A model generated the notes under the pieces. The model ran no database searches. It was not told the origin of the DNA and worked only from the letters and a program-made list of their open reading frames with translations. DNA of 11,324 bases from Chitinispirillaceae bacterium (GTDB lineage Bacteria > Fibrobacterota > Chitinivibrionia > Chitinivibrionales > Chitinispirillaceae): the NCBI GenBank assembly GCA_016926315.1, contig JAFGOU010000415.1, positions 1 through 11,324 of the forward strand. Reading direction: 5' to 3'. The translations under genes and the position numbers were made by a program. Shown here piece by piece: positions 1-6,493 of this stretch. The first letter of the stretch is position 1, and each line of letters begins with the position of its first letter.

Positions 1-1307
1 AACCGCAGCGCCGGTTCCAGGGAGCGCCGCGCTTCCCAGAGATATCTCCTGACCGTGCTTGAATCGGGCGTATCGCGTTCATGCGCCGCGCGCAGCTCCG
101 CGGACAGTTCAGGTTCGATTGTGGCTAGCGTACCGAATGAAACGCGCAGCGACGGCCGCACGGTGGTTTCACTGCCATCAAGGAAAAAACCGTGTGTTCC
201 GTTGATTATCCGGTACGCCTCGCGCTCGTATACAAACCGGCCGGATAGCCGTGCGTTCACACAACCGTGCAACGGATATTCTGACCGCAGCGAACAATCG
301 ATCCTGTCCACTTCCTGTAACCGCTCGTGTGCGGTATAGCGGTCCGCAAACAGGGCCAGCGCCGGCATGAAACTGCCCTGCCCGAGGCGCAGGTCGCCGT
401 CGATACGGCCCAGCAACCTGGCAACATCGAGCGAATCAGCGCCGTCATTGTAATAATCCTGGTACCTGCAATCAAGAAGCGCCCTCACGCCGGCGAGCGG
501 GCCGCCCGCGCGCCACTCCGCGGCCGGCGAAAACCCGTATTCGACGCACGATTCATACCCGGTACGGTTTTTACGGAAATGTTCCCACGAAAGCGCCACA
601 GGAACCCTCCAGAAAAAATTCTTTTCAGGAGAGGACAGGCTTCTGTTAATCAGGCAAAGCGACGTTTTGCCCATGTCTGACGGCTGCGCCTTTGCCGGTT
701 CGAACGGCGTGTTTCCCGAGGCATCGGCCCTGAACCACTTTGCGGCGCCAACAGCTCCTTCGACCAGCAGCCGTTCCGCTGCCATTGCCATACGCAGCGG
801 AACAGTGATCACGGCCTTCCGTTCCGAAGCATACAGCTCAGGCGCTATTCCCTGCACTAAACCATTTTCATTACACTTGTGGTCAAGTCTGACCCGCGAC
901 CAGAGTGAAAGCGGCGTCTCGATAAGGCGGTTGTAGTCACGCAGCTCTTCCGCAGTGAGAAGGGCGGTATCGACATCTTCGATATGATAAAAATCCGTTC
1001 CAAACGCAATGCGCCACGGTGTTTTCGCAACAGTCGCGTCAGATACAGCCCCAGTATCCGCTTTCGGTAAAAGGTCGCCGACAAGCTCCACGGCTTCGGC
1101 ATACAGTCCTTCCTGCGCAAGCGCTTCCGCAGTTTCAATAATGCTGCGGTTGTTTTCGGACACTTCAACGGATTGAATAAGCTTGACATAGGCAAGCGAA
1201 TCGCTTTTGTGCTCAGCGCTCATGGCCGTCAGGACAAAAGAGAGCTGCAGCATCATGCCGGCGGCAAGCCGGAAAAGGCCCCGCCCCGCGCTTACTTCCC
1301 TGCGCAT
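1..1307 (-). CDS. Exported protein of unknown family, helical N-terminus then beta-rich (possible outer-membrane barrel), 3' end outside window
   Basis: I translated this frame by hand. It is open for 435 codons from ATG at 1307 to the window edge, so the C-terminus is missing. Residues 1-31 look like a signal peptide: basic N-terminus, hydrophobic stretch MMLQLSFVLTAMSA, cleavage near residue 30. Residues about 45-80 resemble a TPR-like helical pair (AEALAQEGLYAEAVELVGDLL). From about residue 100 the protein is rich in short alternating segments with aromatic ends, such as RALLDCRYQDYYND and RFVYEREAYRII, which suggests a beta-barrel or another beta-rich envelope protein. The start lies inside the 3' end of the upstream gene (16 nt overlap) and has GAGG at 1312-1315, 4 nt away, so translation is probably coupled. 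It is the third gene of the leftward operon. I recognise no family; the barrel reading is inference from residue pattern only. Confidence 0.8.
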   Translation of the reverse strand, partial: MRREVSAGRGLFRLAAGMMLQLSFVLTAMSAEHKSDSLAYVKLIQSVEVSENNRSIIETAEALAQEGLYAEAVELVGDLLPKADTGAVSDATVAKTPWRIAFGTDFYHIEDVDTALLTAEELRDYNRLIETPLSLWSRVRLDHKCNENGLVQGIAPELYASERKAVITVPLRMAMAAERLLVEGAVGAAKWFRADASGNTPFEPAKAQPSDMGKTSLCLINRSLSSPEKNFFWRVPVALSWEHFRKNRTGYESCVEYGFSPAAEWRAGGPLAGVRALLDCRYQDYYNDGADSLDVARLLGRIDGDLRLGQGSFMPALALFADRYTAHERLQEVDRIDCSLRSEYPLHGCVNARLSGRFVYEREAYRIINGTHGFFLDGSETTVRPSLRVSFGTLATIEPELSAELRAAHERDTPDSSTVRRYLWEARRSLEPALR

Positions 1308-2005
1308 TTTTCCTCTGCCTTCAAGAGCAGCGTCCTGGAGATGGACAAAGCCTGGACTCCCCTCTTCGTTTCTCCGCATGCATAAAGGCTGTCCGCTTTT
1401 TCCCGGTTTCTGACCACCTGCCGCCACAATGCGTGAACGCCCTTGTCCTGGCACGATGCAAGCATGTTGCGACCGTGATCAATCGCCGAATCCAGCGAGG
1501 CGGCATTTGTATCATAGGCAGGCCGGGAGAATGGACGTTCTCCTCCCTTTTTCCGCCCAAGCCGCATCTCAAGCTCGGCGGCCTTTTGAAGATATTCGTC
1601 GAGGTCCTCCTGCAAGGTCTCCGCGCTGCGGCAGTACAGGCTGACCGCCGACTCAACGCATGAAGGGCAGGTCGGGCCATTAACGTTGTTGAGATCGTCA
1701 CGCGTTTTATCGGCAAGTCCCCTGGCGCGTTCATACCGGTTACGGTAATAGTCTATGCGGCTTTCCAACAGCGCCGCTTCGTCGCGCGCTTTGCCCACCG
1801 ATGTTGCGGGAAGGTCATGCAGTGCGCGATTGATCCGGCCGGCCGCGTCCTCAAAGCTGCGAAGCGTGCGCTCGCACCGCTCCATTATGCTGATGCAGCG
1901 GTCGAATTCTGATTGAACACCCCTAATATCCGAAGCTTGTGCAATGCATGCGCATCCAATGACCATGAGAATGTGATGAAAAAGCGTTGTAGCGCGTTTT
2001 TTCAC
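1292..2005 (-). CDS. Periplasmic cysteine-rich, predicted coiled-coil protein of unknown function
   Basis: 237 residues starting at a GTG codon (2003-2005). A good Shine-Dalgarno GGAG (2014-2017) sits 8 nt upstream, inside the previous gene. The N-terminus KKRATTLFHHILMVIGCACI followed by AQA-S is a typical signal peptide, with cleavage near residue 24. The mature part is mostly charged helix with heptad-like spacing (about 26-60, 70-108, 118-150, 195-232). It has eight cysteines (37, 44, 113, 116, 125, 185, 210, 234), including one CPSC pair, so up to four disulfides are possible in an oxidising periplasm. It begins 2 nt after the stop of the thioredoxin-fold gene and its end overlaps the next gene by 16 nt. 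The neighbouring thiol oxidoreductase may act on it, which is inference. I do not recognise the family. Confidence 0.85.
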   Translation of the reverse strand: MKKRATTLFHHILMVIGCACIAQASDIRGVQSEFDRCISIMERCERTLRSFEDAAGRINRALHDLPATSVGKARDEAALLESRIDYYRNRYERARGLADKTRDDLNNVNGPTCPSCVESAVSLYCRSAETLQEDLDEYLQKAAELEMRLGRKKGGERPFSRPAYDTNAASLDSAIDHGRNMLASCQDKGVHALWRQVVRNREKADSLYACGETKRGVQALSISRTLLLKAEEKCAGK

Positions 2006-2007
2006 CG

Positions 2008-2490
2008 TCAGAGCTCCGGACGCTCTTTTTTCTGACGGATTGCACCTGGATTTGTCAAGGCAAGTACTTCCTCGGCAAGAACGGCGAGTGAGTCATACTC
2101 TCCTTCCGGGCCCTGGATTTCATGGTAGGTGCGCCGGGCATACTCCTGGCCGTTATGGTAAAAAACAAACGTGGGGATCTCAGTAAGCTGAAAATGCTCC
2201 CAGATCAAACTATCCAACTCGGTATTCATCTTCGCGAAAAGCATTGTATCGCCGTATACCTTATTGAGGCTGTCGATAATCCATGCGCTCTGAATGCAGT
2301 ACCGGCAGGTCGGCGAGTAGAAATCGATCATGGCAACCGTGTCGCTCTGTAAGATTTTTATCAGACTTGCCGTATCAAGCTCAATAACAGAGGGTGAGTC
2401 GACCGAATCAATGATACCGGGTCCATTAACACACGTACCCAATGCGATACAGGCAAAAACAACAAGAGCATAGGATACATTGGATTTCAT
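2008..2490 (-). CDS. Exported thioredoxin-fold protein, likely membrane-anchored lipoprotein
   Basis: 160 residues. The N-terminal segment (residues 4-19) is hydrophobic and ends in LGTC20, an imperfect lipobox, so the protein is probably a lipoprotein or at least exported. The thioredoxin domain spans about 37-145. It has strand VAMIDFYSPT, redox motif CRYC at 62-65 in the position of WCGPC, and the cis-proline loop IPTF with Pro106. This CxxC-plus-cis-Pro layout supports a thiol-disulfide role in the periplasm, either reductase or oxidase. A non-canonical motif does not tell which. ATG at 2490 is preceded by AGGAG (2497-2501), 6 nt away. It is the first gene of the leftward operon, and the next gene encodes an eight-cysteine periplasmic protein that could be its partner. 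Specific substrate unknown. Confidence 0.85.
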   Translation of the reverse strand: MKSNVSYALVVFACIALGTCVNGPGIIDSVDSPSVIELDTASLIKILQSDTVAMIDFYSPTCRYCIQSAWIIDSLNKVYGDTMLFAKMNTELDSLIWEHFQLTEIPTFVFYHNGQEYARRTYHEIQGPEGEYDSLAVLAEEVLALTNPGAIRQKKERPEL

Positions 2491-2701
2491 ATATCACTCC
2501 TACCGGCTGCCGCTTACTAGTAAAAATATTAATAAAAATGCAAAAAAACAAAATCATTACGGATAAAAATTCAATATTTTAACACCGGCTCTCCTGCCGG
2601 GGCTGCCAGGCCTAAAACAGGTATTTGAAATCGATAATAATTTGCTTGCTATTGAAACGCCAGCAGATATAGATTCAATAACAATAATCATTATTGTTAT
2701 T
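2491..2701. other. AT-rich divergent intergenic region with a small GC-rich island
   Basis: This 211-nt spacer separates the leftward thioredoxin operon from the rightward peroxide-defence operon and must hold both promoters. About 2521-2580 is strongly AT-rich. A short GC-rich block at 2583-2613 interrupts it and includes an inverted pair CCGGC (2585-2589) and GCCGG (2596-2600) around a 6-nt loop. No T-tract follows on either strand, so I do not call it a terminator. Towards the right, a weak promoter pair for the rightward operon could be TTGAAA (2652-2657) with TTCAAT (2674-2679), spacing 16. That would start transcription inside the palindrome. An alternative pair is TTGCTA (2646-2651) with TATAGA (2668-2673). 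Neither is strong, and I could not resolve the leftward promoter. Confidence 0.5.
2677..2701 (+). promoter_or_regulatory. Putative Fur/PerR-family operator: perfect 12-1-12 palindrome
   Basis: The left half is AATAACAATAAT (2677-2688), the centre is C2689, and the right half ATTATTGTTATT (2690-2701) is its exact reverse complement. The core ATAATnATTAT is shared by the Fur box (TGATAATnATTATCA) and the PerR box (TTATAATnATTATAA); the outer positions fit neither consensus exactly. It ends at the base before the ATG of the Fur-superfamily gene at 2702, so negative autoregulation of the whole operon is the natural reading. The match is seen directly in the sequence; binding and repression are inferred from the family. 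Confidence 0.8.
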
Positions 2702-3133
2702 ATGCTAACACGTTCAAAATACAAGAGAAGTAGACAAAGAGAGAGGATATTGGCGTTGCTGCGATCCGTAGACAACCACCCCGGCGCCGACTGGATCTAT
2801 CGGCGGCTTAAGAAAGAGATCCCGCGTCTGAGCCTTAGTACGGTTTACCGGAACCTTGCCACCCTCATCGAGCAGGGAGTGATACAGCGATTGCCGCTTG
2901 AGTCCGGCATCGACCGGTTCGAGGCGACCATAGCGCCGCACTACCACCTGGTATGCGAGCGATGCGGATCAATAACCGACTTCACCATGCCGCACCCGGT
3001 TGACATCAACGAACAGGCTGAAAAACTGAGCCGATTCAAGATCACACGCCACCGCATCGATTTTTTTGGAATATGCCGAAAATGTCAACAACCATCAACC
3101 AAAGGAGGTTCCCATGGGAACAAAGGGAATTGA
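2702..3133 (+). CDS. perR: Fur-superfamily peroxide regulator, PerR-type
   Basis: 143 residues. The winged-helix DNA-binding domain covers about 8-65, with the family helix RQRERILALL and recognition segment SLSTVYRNLATL (44-55). The dimerisation/metal domain covers about 66-128. Structural zinc cysteines are C85/C88 (CERC) and C125/C128 (CRKC). Candidate regulatory metal ligands, aligned by eye with Bacillus subtilis PerR, are His26, Glu74, His80, His82 and Asp93. The last corresponds to PerR Asp104, a residue linked to peroxide sensing, where Fur has Glu. Glu74 replaces the PerR Asp85. Genes for iron storage and catalase follow, which supports PerR over Fur. ATG 2702 keeps the complete first helix. 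An in-frame TTG at 2642 would translate the operator and is not favoured. No Shine-Dalgarno precedes the ATG. The last 20 nt overlap the next gene, giving a polar tail after residue 128. Confidence 0.85.
   Translation: MLTRSKYKRSRQRERILALLRSVDNHPGADWIYRRLKKEIPRLSLSTVYRNLATLIEQGVIQRLPLESGIDRFEATIAPHYHLVCERCGSITDFTMPHPVDINEQAEKLSRFKITRHRIDFFGICRKCQQPSTKGGSHGNKGN
3101..3108 (+). promoter_or_regulatory. Shine-Dalgarno that fixes the start of the ferritin-like gene
   Basis: AAAGGAGG lies 5 nt before ATG 3114 and inside the 3' coding part of the regulator gene. It rules out the longer in-frame TTG start at 3066 for the ferritin-like protein. It also means the regulator's last codons (KGGSHG) are shaped by a ribosome binding site. 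Confidence 0.85.
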
Positions 3134-3611
3134 AATTGTCGGGATCAATATCGAAGAGCTCCTGACGCTGCTCAACAAGGCGTTTGCCGACGAATGGCTT
3201 GCCCACTACCAGTACTGGCTCGGGGCCAAGGTTGCCAAGGGACCGATGAAGGAAGCCGTTATCGCGGAACTGCTCCAGCACGCGGCCGACGAGCTGCGCC
3301 ACGCGGAGATGCTCACCACGCGCATCATCCAGCTCGGCGGCACGCCGATCACCACGCCAAAGAACTGGTTCGACATGACCAACTGCGGCTACGACGCACC
3401 CGACGATCCGCAGGTGCGCGCGCTCCTCGACCAGAACATCAAGGGCGAGCAGTGCGCGATCACGACCTATAAAAAGCTCCTTGAAAAAACCATGACCGGC
3501 GATCCGGTCACCTACAACATGGCACTTCAGATACTTCAGGACGAGGTCGAGCACGAGGAGGATCTCCAGTCGCTGCTCGAAGATTACCAGATCATGATGA
3601 AAACGAAATAA
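3114..3611 (+). CDS. dpsL: Ferritin-like diiron protein, DpsL / thioferritin type
   Basis: 165 residues, the size of a four-helix-bundle ferritin-like subunit. The diiron carboxylate pattern is complete: Glu27 in helix A, Glu60-x-x-His63 (ELRH) in helix B, Glu112 in helix C, and Glu144-x-x-His147 (EVEH) in helix D. Two cysteines, Cys91 (MTNC) and Cys114 (GEQC), flank the third helix start as in the Dps-like proteins called thioferritins, which carry a thiol pair near a bacterioferritin-type iron site. Such proteins use hydrogen peroxide to oxidise and store iron, lowering Fenton chemistry. It sits between the PerR-type regulator (20 nt overlap) and the catalase (21 nt gap), consistent with a peroxide-induced operon. 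A bacterioferritin or rubrerythrin-derived label is possible, but there is no rubredoxin domain. The DpsL assignment rests on recalled family features. Confidence 0.8.
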   Translation: MGTKGIEIVGINIEELLTLLNKAFADEWLAHYQYWLGAKVAKGPMKEAVIAELLQHAADELRHAEMLTTRIIQLGGTPITTPKNWFDMTNCGYDAPDDPQVRALLDQNIKGEQCAITTYKKLLEKTMTGDPVTYNMALQILQDEVEHEEDLQSLLEDYQIMMKTK

Positions 3612-3632
3612 CAACGAAAGGAACTTTGACCC

Positions 3633-5081
3633 ATGAACAAGAAGCTCACCCACGTCACCGGCGCTCCGGTGGCCGACAACCAGAATATCCTGACCGCCGG
3701 AAAGCGCGGTCCCCAGCTCCTGCAGGACGTCTGGTTCCTCGAAAAGCTCGCGCATTTCGACCGCGAGGTTATTCCGGAACGGCGCATGCACGCAAAAGGC
3801 TCGGGCGCGTTCGGCACGTTCACCGTAACCCACGATATCACGAAGTATTCCAAGGCCAGGCTCTTTTCCCAAATCGGCAAGAAAACCGAAGTTTTCGTCC
3901 GCTTTTCCACGGTCGCTGGCGAACGCGGCGCTGCCGACGCGGAGCGGGATATCCGGGGTTTCGCTCTCAAGTTCTACACCGAGGAGGGTAACTGGGACCT
4001 GGTCGGTAACAACACGCCGGTGTTTTTCCTCAAGGACCCGCTCAAGTTCCCGGACCTCAACCACGCGGTCAAGCGCGATCCCAAGACCAACTTACGCAGC
4101 GCGAAAAACAACTGGGACTTCTGGACCAATCTTCCCGAAGCGATCCACCAGGTCACCATTACCATGAGCGACCGGGGCATTCCCCTCTCCTACCGCCACA
4201 TGAACGGCTACGGCAGCCACACCTACAGTCTGATCAACGCGAACAACGAACGGTTCTGGGTGAAGTTCCACTTCAAGACGCAGCAGGGGATCAAGAACCT
4301 TACCGACGCCGAAGCCGAGGCTGCGATCGGCAAGTGCCGCGAGAGCCACCAGCGCGACCTGTTCGCTGCAATCGAAAAGGGCGAGTTCCCGCGCTGGGAC
4401 ATGAAAATCCAGGTAGTTCCGGAGAAAGATGCGGCGAAATTCCCGTTCAACCCCTTTGATCTCACCAAAGTGTGGCCGCACAAGGAGTACCCGCTCATCG
4501 ACGTGGGCGTGCTCGAACTCAACAAGAACCCGGAAAACTACTTTTCCGACGTTGAGCAGGCCGCGTTCAATCCGGCAAGCATCGTGCCGGGTATCGGGTT
4601 CTCTCCCGACAAAATGCTGCAAGGCCGCCTCTTTTCCTACGGCGATGCCCAGCGCTACCGTCTCGGCGTCAACCTGCATCAGATCCCGGTCAACCGGCCA
4701 CGCTGCCCGGTGACCGGATTCCATCGCGACGGCGCGATGCGCGTTGACGGTAACTACGGCTCCACCCTCGGGTACGAACCCAACAGCTACGGCGTCTGGC
4801 AAGAGCAGCCCGACGCCAAGGAACCGCCGCTCGCGATTGACGGCGCGGCCGACCGCTACGATCACCGCGAAGGCGACGACCATTACTCCCAGCCCCGCGC
4901 GCTGTTCCGGCTCATGAAGCCCGACGAGCAGAAACGGCTGTTCGAAAACACGGCGCGCGCCATGGGCGACGCGCCGCGCGAGATCAAGGTCAGGCATATC
5001 GGCAACTGCATGAAGGTCGATCCGGCCTACGGCAAGGGCGTTGCCGACGCGCTGGGCATTCCGGCGAGCGAAGCGCAATAA
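3633..5081 (+). CDS. katA: Monofunctional heme catalase, small-subunit (clade 3 type)
   Basis: 482 residues, normal for small-subunit catalases. It dismutates hydrogen peroxide to water and oxygen in the cytoplasm using heme b. The distal signature [20 protein letters not shown] contains catalytic His53. The conserved GNNTPVFF gives Asn126. The proximal signature [14 protein letters not shown] supplies the heme-ligand Tyr336, with Arg332 four residues before it. The family N-terminus ([19 protein letters not shown]) is intact, which supports ATG 3633. An AAAGGA stretch precedes it (3617-3622), about 10 nt upstream. It is the last gene of the perR operon, with a strong terminator 27 nt after the stop. 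Its heme requirement links it to the heme operon that follows. Clade assignment is by length and general similarity only. Confidence 0.97.
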   Translation: MNKKLTHVTGAPVADNQNILTAGKRGPQLLQDVWFLEKLAHFDREVIPERRMHAKGSGAFGTFTVTHDITKYSKARLFSQIGKKTEVFVRFSTVAGERGAADAERDIRGFALKFYTEEGNWDLVGNNTPVFFLKDPLKFPDLNHAVKRDPKTNLRSAKNNWDFWTNLPEAIHQVTITMSDRGIPLSYRHMNGYGSHTYSLINANNERFWVKFHFKTQQGIKNLTDAEAEAAIGKCRESHQRDLFAAIEKGEFPRWDMKIQVVPEKDAAKFPFNPFDLTKVWPHKEYPLIDVGVLELNKNPENYFSDVEQAAFNPASIVPGIGFSPDKMLQGRLFSYGDAQRYRLGVNLHQIPVNRPRCPVTGFHRDGAMRVDGNYGSTLGYEPNSYGVWQEQPDAKEPPLAIDGAADRYDHREGDDHYSQPRALFRLMKPDEQKRLFENTARAMGDAPREIKVRHIGNCMKVDPAYGKGVADALGIPASEAQ

Positions 5082-5107
5082 CCCGGCGGTCTTTCGGCGC
5101 ATCACGG

Positions 5108-5137
5108 GGGCGCGGCCTTACGGCCGCGCCCTTTCTT
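5108..5137 (+). terminator. Intrinsic terminator after catalase
   Basis: A perfect 10-bp GC stem, GGGCGCGGCC (5108-5117) pairing with GGCCGCGCCC (5122-5131) around the loop TTAC, is followed by TTTCTT (5132-5137). It lies 27 nt after the catalase stop and separates the peroxide operon from the heme operon. The T-tract is imperfect but the stem is very stable. Confidence 0.85.
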
Positions 5138-5199
5138 CAATCAGGTGTTGACTCCTTATTCCACGAAATCCGCTCCTGACTCACCCGCACATACGGTGC

Positions 5200-5229
5200 T
5201 GATTCGGTTCCGGAAGCTATTTTTATACT
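5200..5229 (+). promoter_or_regulatory. Candidate promoter of the heme operon
   Basis: TATACT at 5224-5229 is a good -10 element inside a locally AT-rich stretch in GC-rich surroundings. The -35 region about 17-18 nt upstream (TGATTC, 5200-5205) is a poor match. Transcription from here would give a leader of roughly 45 nt before ahbC. It lies after the catalase terminator, where an independent promoter is needed. I see no Fur/PerR-type palindrome near it. Confidence 0.35.
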
Positions 5230-5281
5230 TCACGAATAACGATCCGGTGACACCGCCAACAACCGGGAGCTTCGCCATCAA

Positions 5282-6481
5282 ATGATCGGCATCTCGAAAC
5301 TCTACTGCGGTACCACTGAGCCCTCCGACGCGCTCCGGTACGGACGTTCCTCAAAGACGCTCCCCTCCCACCTGCTGCAGTTCTCCGCCGATAAAAAACC
5401 GGTGGTCGTCTGGAACGTGACGCGACGCTGTAACCTCCGCTGCGTGCACTGTTACTCCGCATCGCGCGACATGCGCTACGACGGCGAACTCTCCACCGCC
5501 GAGGGCAACGATTTCATCGACGGATGCGCCGACTTCGGGGTGCCGGTGTTGCTTTTTTCCGGCGGCGAACCGCTCATGCGCCCCGACCTGTTCGACCTGG
5601 TCGCACGCGCCCGAAGCCGCGGTATGCGGGCCGTGATTTCCACGAACGGGACACTGATTACTCCCGAGGTTGCCACGAAATTGCGCGACGCGGGATTGTC
5701 GTATGTCGGCGTCAGCATCGACGGGCTTGCCGCCATGCACGACCGGTTTCGCGGAAATAAAGGCGCCTACGATGCCGCGCTCCAGGGCATCCGGAGCTGC
5801 ATGCGCGTCGGCGTCAAAGTCGGCCTGCGTTTCACCATCACCCGGGACAACGCCATGGAAGTTCCCGGCATGTTCCGTCTCATCGAGCAGGAGGGCATTC
5901 CCCGGATCTGCTTCTACCATCTGGTGTACACCGGCCGGGGCGCGGAACTTGCCGCCCACGATCTCGACCACGCGGGTACGCGGGCGCTTGTCCACGGCAT
6001 CATCGACCGCACCGCGGACCTTCTCAGACGTCAACCCGGCGTCGAGGTGCTCACGGTCGACAACCACGCCGACGGCGTCTATCTTTACCTCCGGATGAAA
6101 CGCGAGCATTCGCCGCGCGCCGCTTCGGCGCTGGAGCTTCTCCGCATGAACGGCGGCAACAACTCCGGGATCTCGATCGGGTGCGTCTCATGGAACGGCG
6201 ACGTGCATCCGGACCAGTTCTGGAGGCACTACACGTGCGGCAATGTGCGGGAAAAACCGTTTGGCGATATATGGTCCGACGGTACGGAACCGCTTTTGCG
6301 CAATCTCCGGAATCGGACGGGACTTCTCAAAGGGCGGTGCGGCCGCTGCGTCTGGCACGGCGTGTGCAACGGCAATTTCAGGGTTCGCGCCGAGGCGGTC
6401 CATGACGATCCGTGGCAGGAAGACCCGGCCTGCTATCTGACCGAAGAAGAAATCAGCGGTACAAACAACGCCGCGTTATAA
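5282..6481 (+). CDS. ahbC: AhbC, 12,18-didecarboxysiroheme deacetylase (radical SAM/SPASM, NirJ-like)
   Basis: 399 residues. The N-terminus MIGISKLYCGTTEPSDALRY is characteristic of the AhbC/NirJ group and supports ATG 5282, although the only Shine-Dalgarno candidate (GGGAG, 5265-5269) is 12 nt away. The radical SAM cluster motif is Cys50-x3-Cys54-x2-Cys57 (RRCNLRCVHC). The SAM-binding GGEP is at 94-97, and the partial TIM-barrel continues to about 270. A C-terminal SPASM-type region carries Cys301, 319, 353, 356, 362 and 384 for an auxiliary iron-sulfur cluster. In the siroheme-dependent heme route this enzyme removes two acetate side chains from 12,18-didecarboxysiroheme to give iron-coproporphyrin III. 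A heme d1 NirJ role is the alternative, but the AhbD homologue and general hem genes alongside favour heme b. It is first in the operon; the next gene starts 12 nt after its stop. Confidence 0.9.
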   Translation: MIGISKLYCGTTEPSDALRYGRSSKTLPSHLLQFSADKKPVVVWNVTRRCNLRCVHCYSASRDMRYDGELSTAEGNDFIDGCADFGVPVLLFSGGEPLMRPDLFDLVARARSRGMRAVISTNGTLITPEVATKLRDAGLSYVGVSIDGLAAMHDRFRGNKGAYDAALQGIRSCMRVGVKVGLRFTITRDNAMEVPGMFRLIEQEGIPRICFYHLVYTGRGAELAAHDLDHAGTRALVHGIIDRTADLLRRQPGVEVLTVDNHADGVYLYLRMKREHSPRAASALELLRMNGGNNSGISIGCVSWNGDVHPDQFWRHYTCGNVREKPFGDIWSDGTEPLLRNLRNRTGLLKGRCGRCVWHGVCNGNFRVRAEAVHDDPWQEDPACYLTEEEISGTNNAAL

Positions 6482-6493
6482 GGAGCTTTTATC

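Noticed and set aside
327..936. Plus-strand open frames in the left region
   Set aside because: The minus-strand frame from 1307 to the window edge is continuously open with a signal peptide and operon context. The plus-strand frames are short and featureless.
2642..2701. In-frame TTG start extending the regulator by 20 residues
   Set aside because: The extension would translate the AT-rich palindrome (Ile-rich run), has no Shine-Dalgarno, and adds residues absent from the Fur/PerR family start.
3042..4064. Long open frame on the minus strand opposite dpsL and catalase
   Set aside because: It is antisense to two clearly recognised genes with intact motifs. Long opposite frames are common in GC-rich coding DNA.
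4092..5105. 337-codon open frame on the minus strand opposite catalase
   Set aside because: It is the complement of the catalase codons with no recognisable domain, and it starts near the catalase end with no supporting signals.
5148..5153. TTGACT as a -35 element for the heme operon
   Set aside because: No acceptable -10 element is found 16-18 nt downstream.
5351..6109. 252-codon open frame on the minus strand opposite ahbC
   Set aside because: It lies wholly inside a gene with intact radical SAM motifs, and its translation shows no family features.
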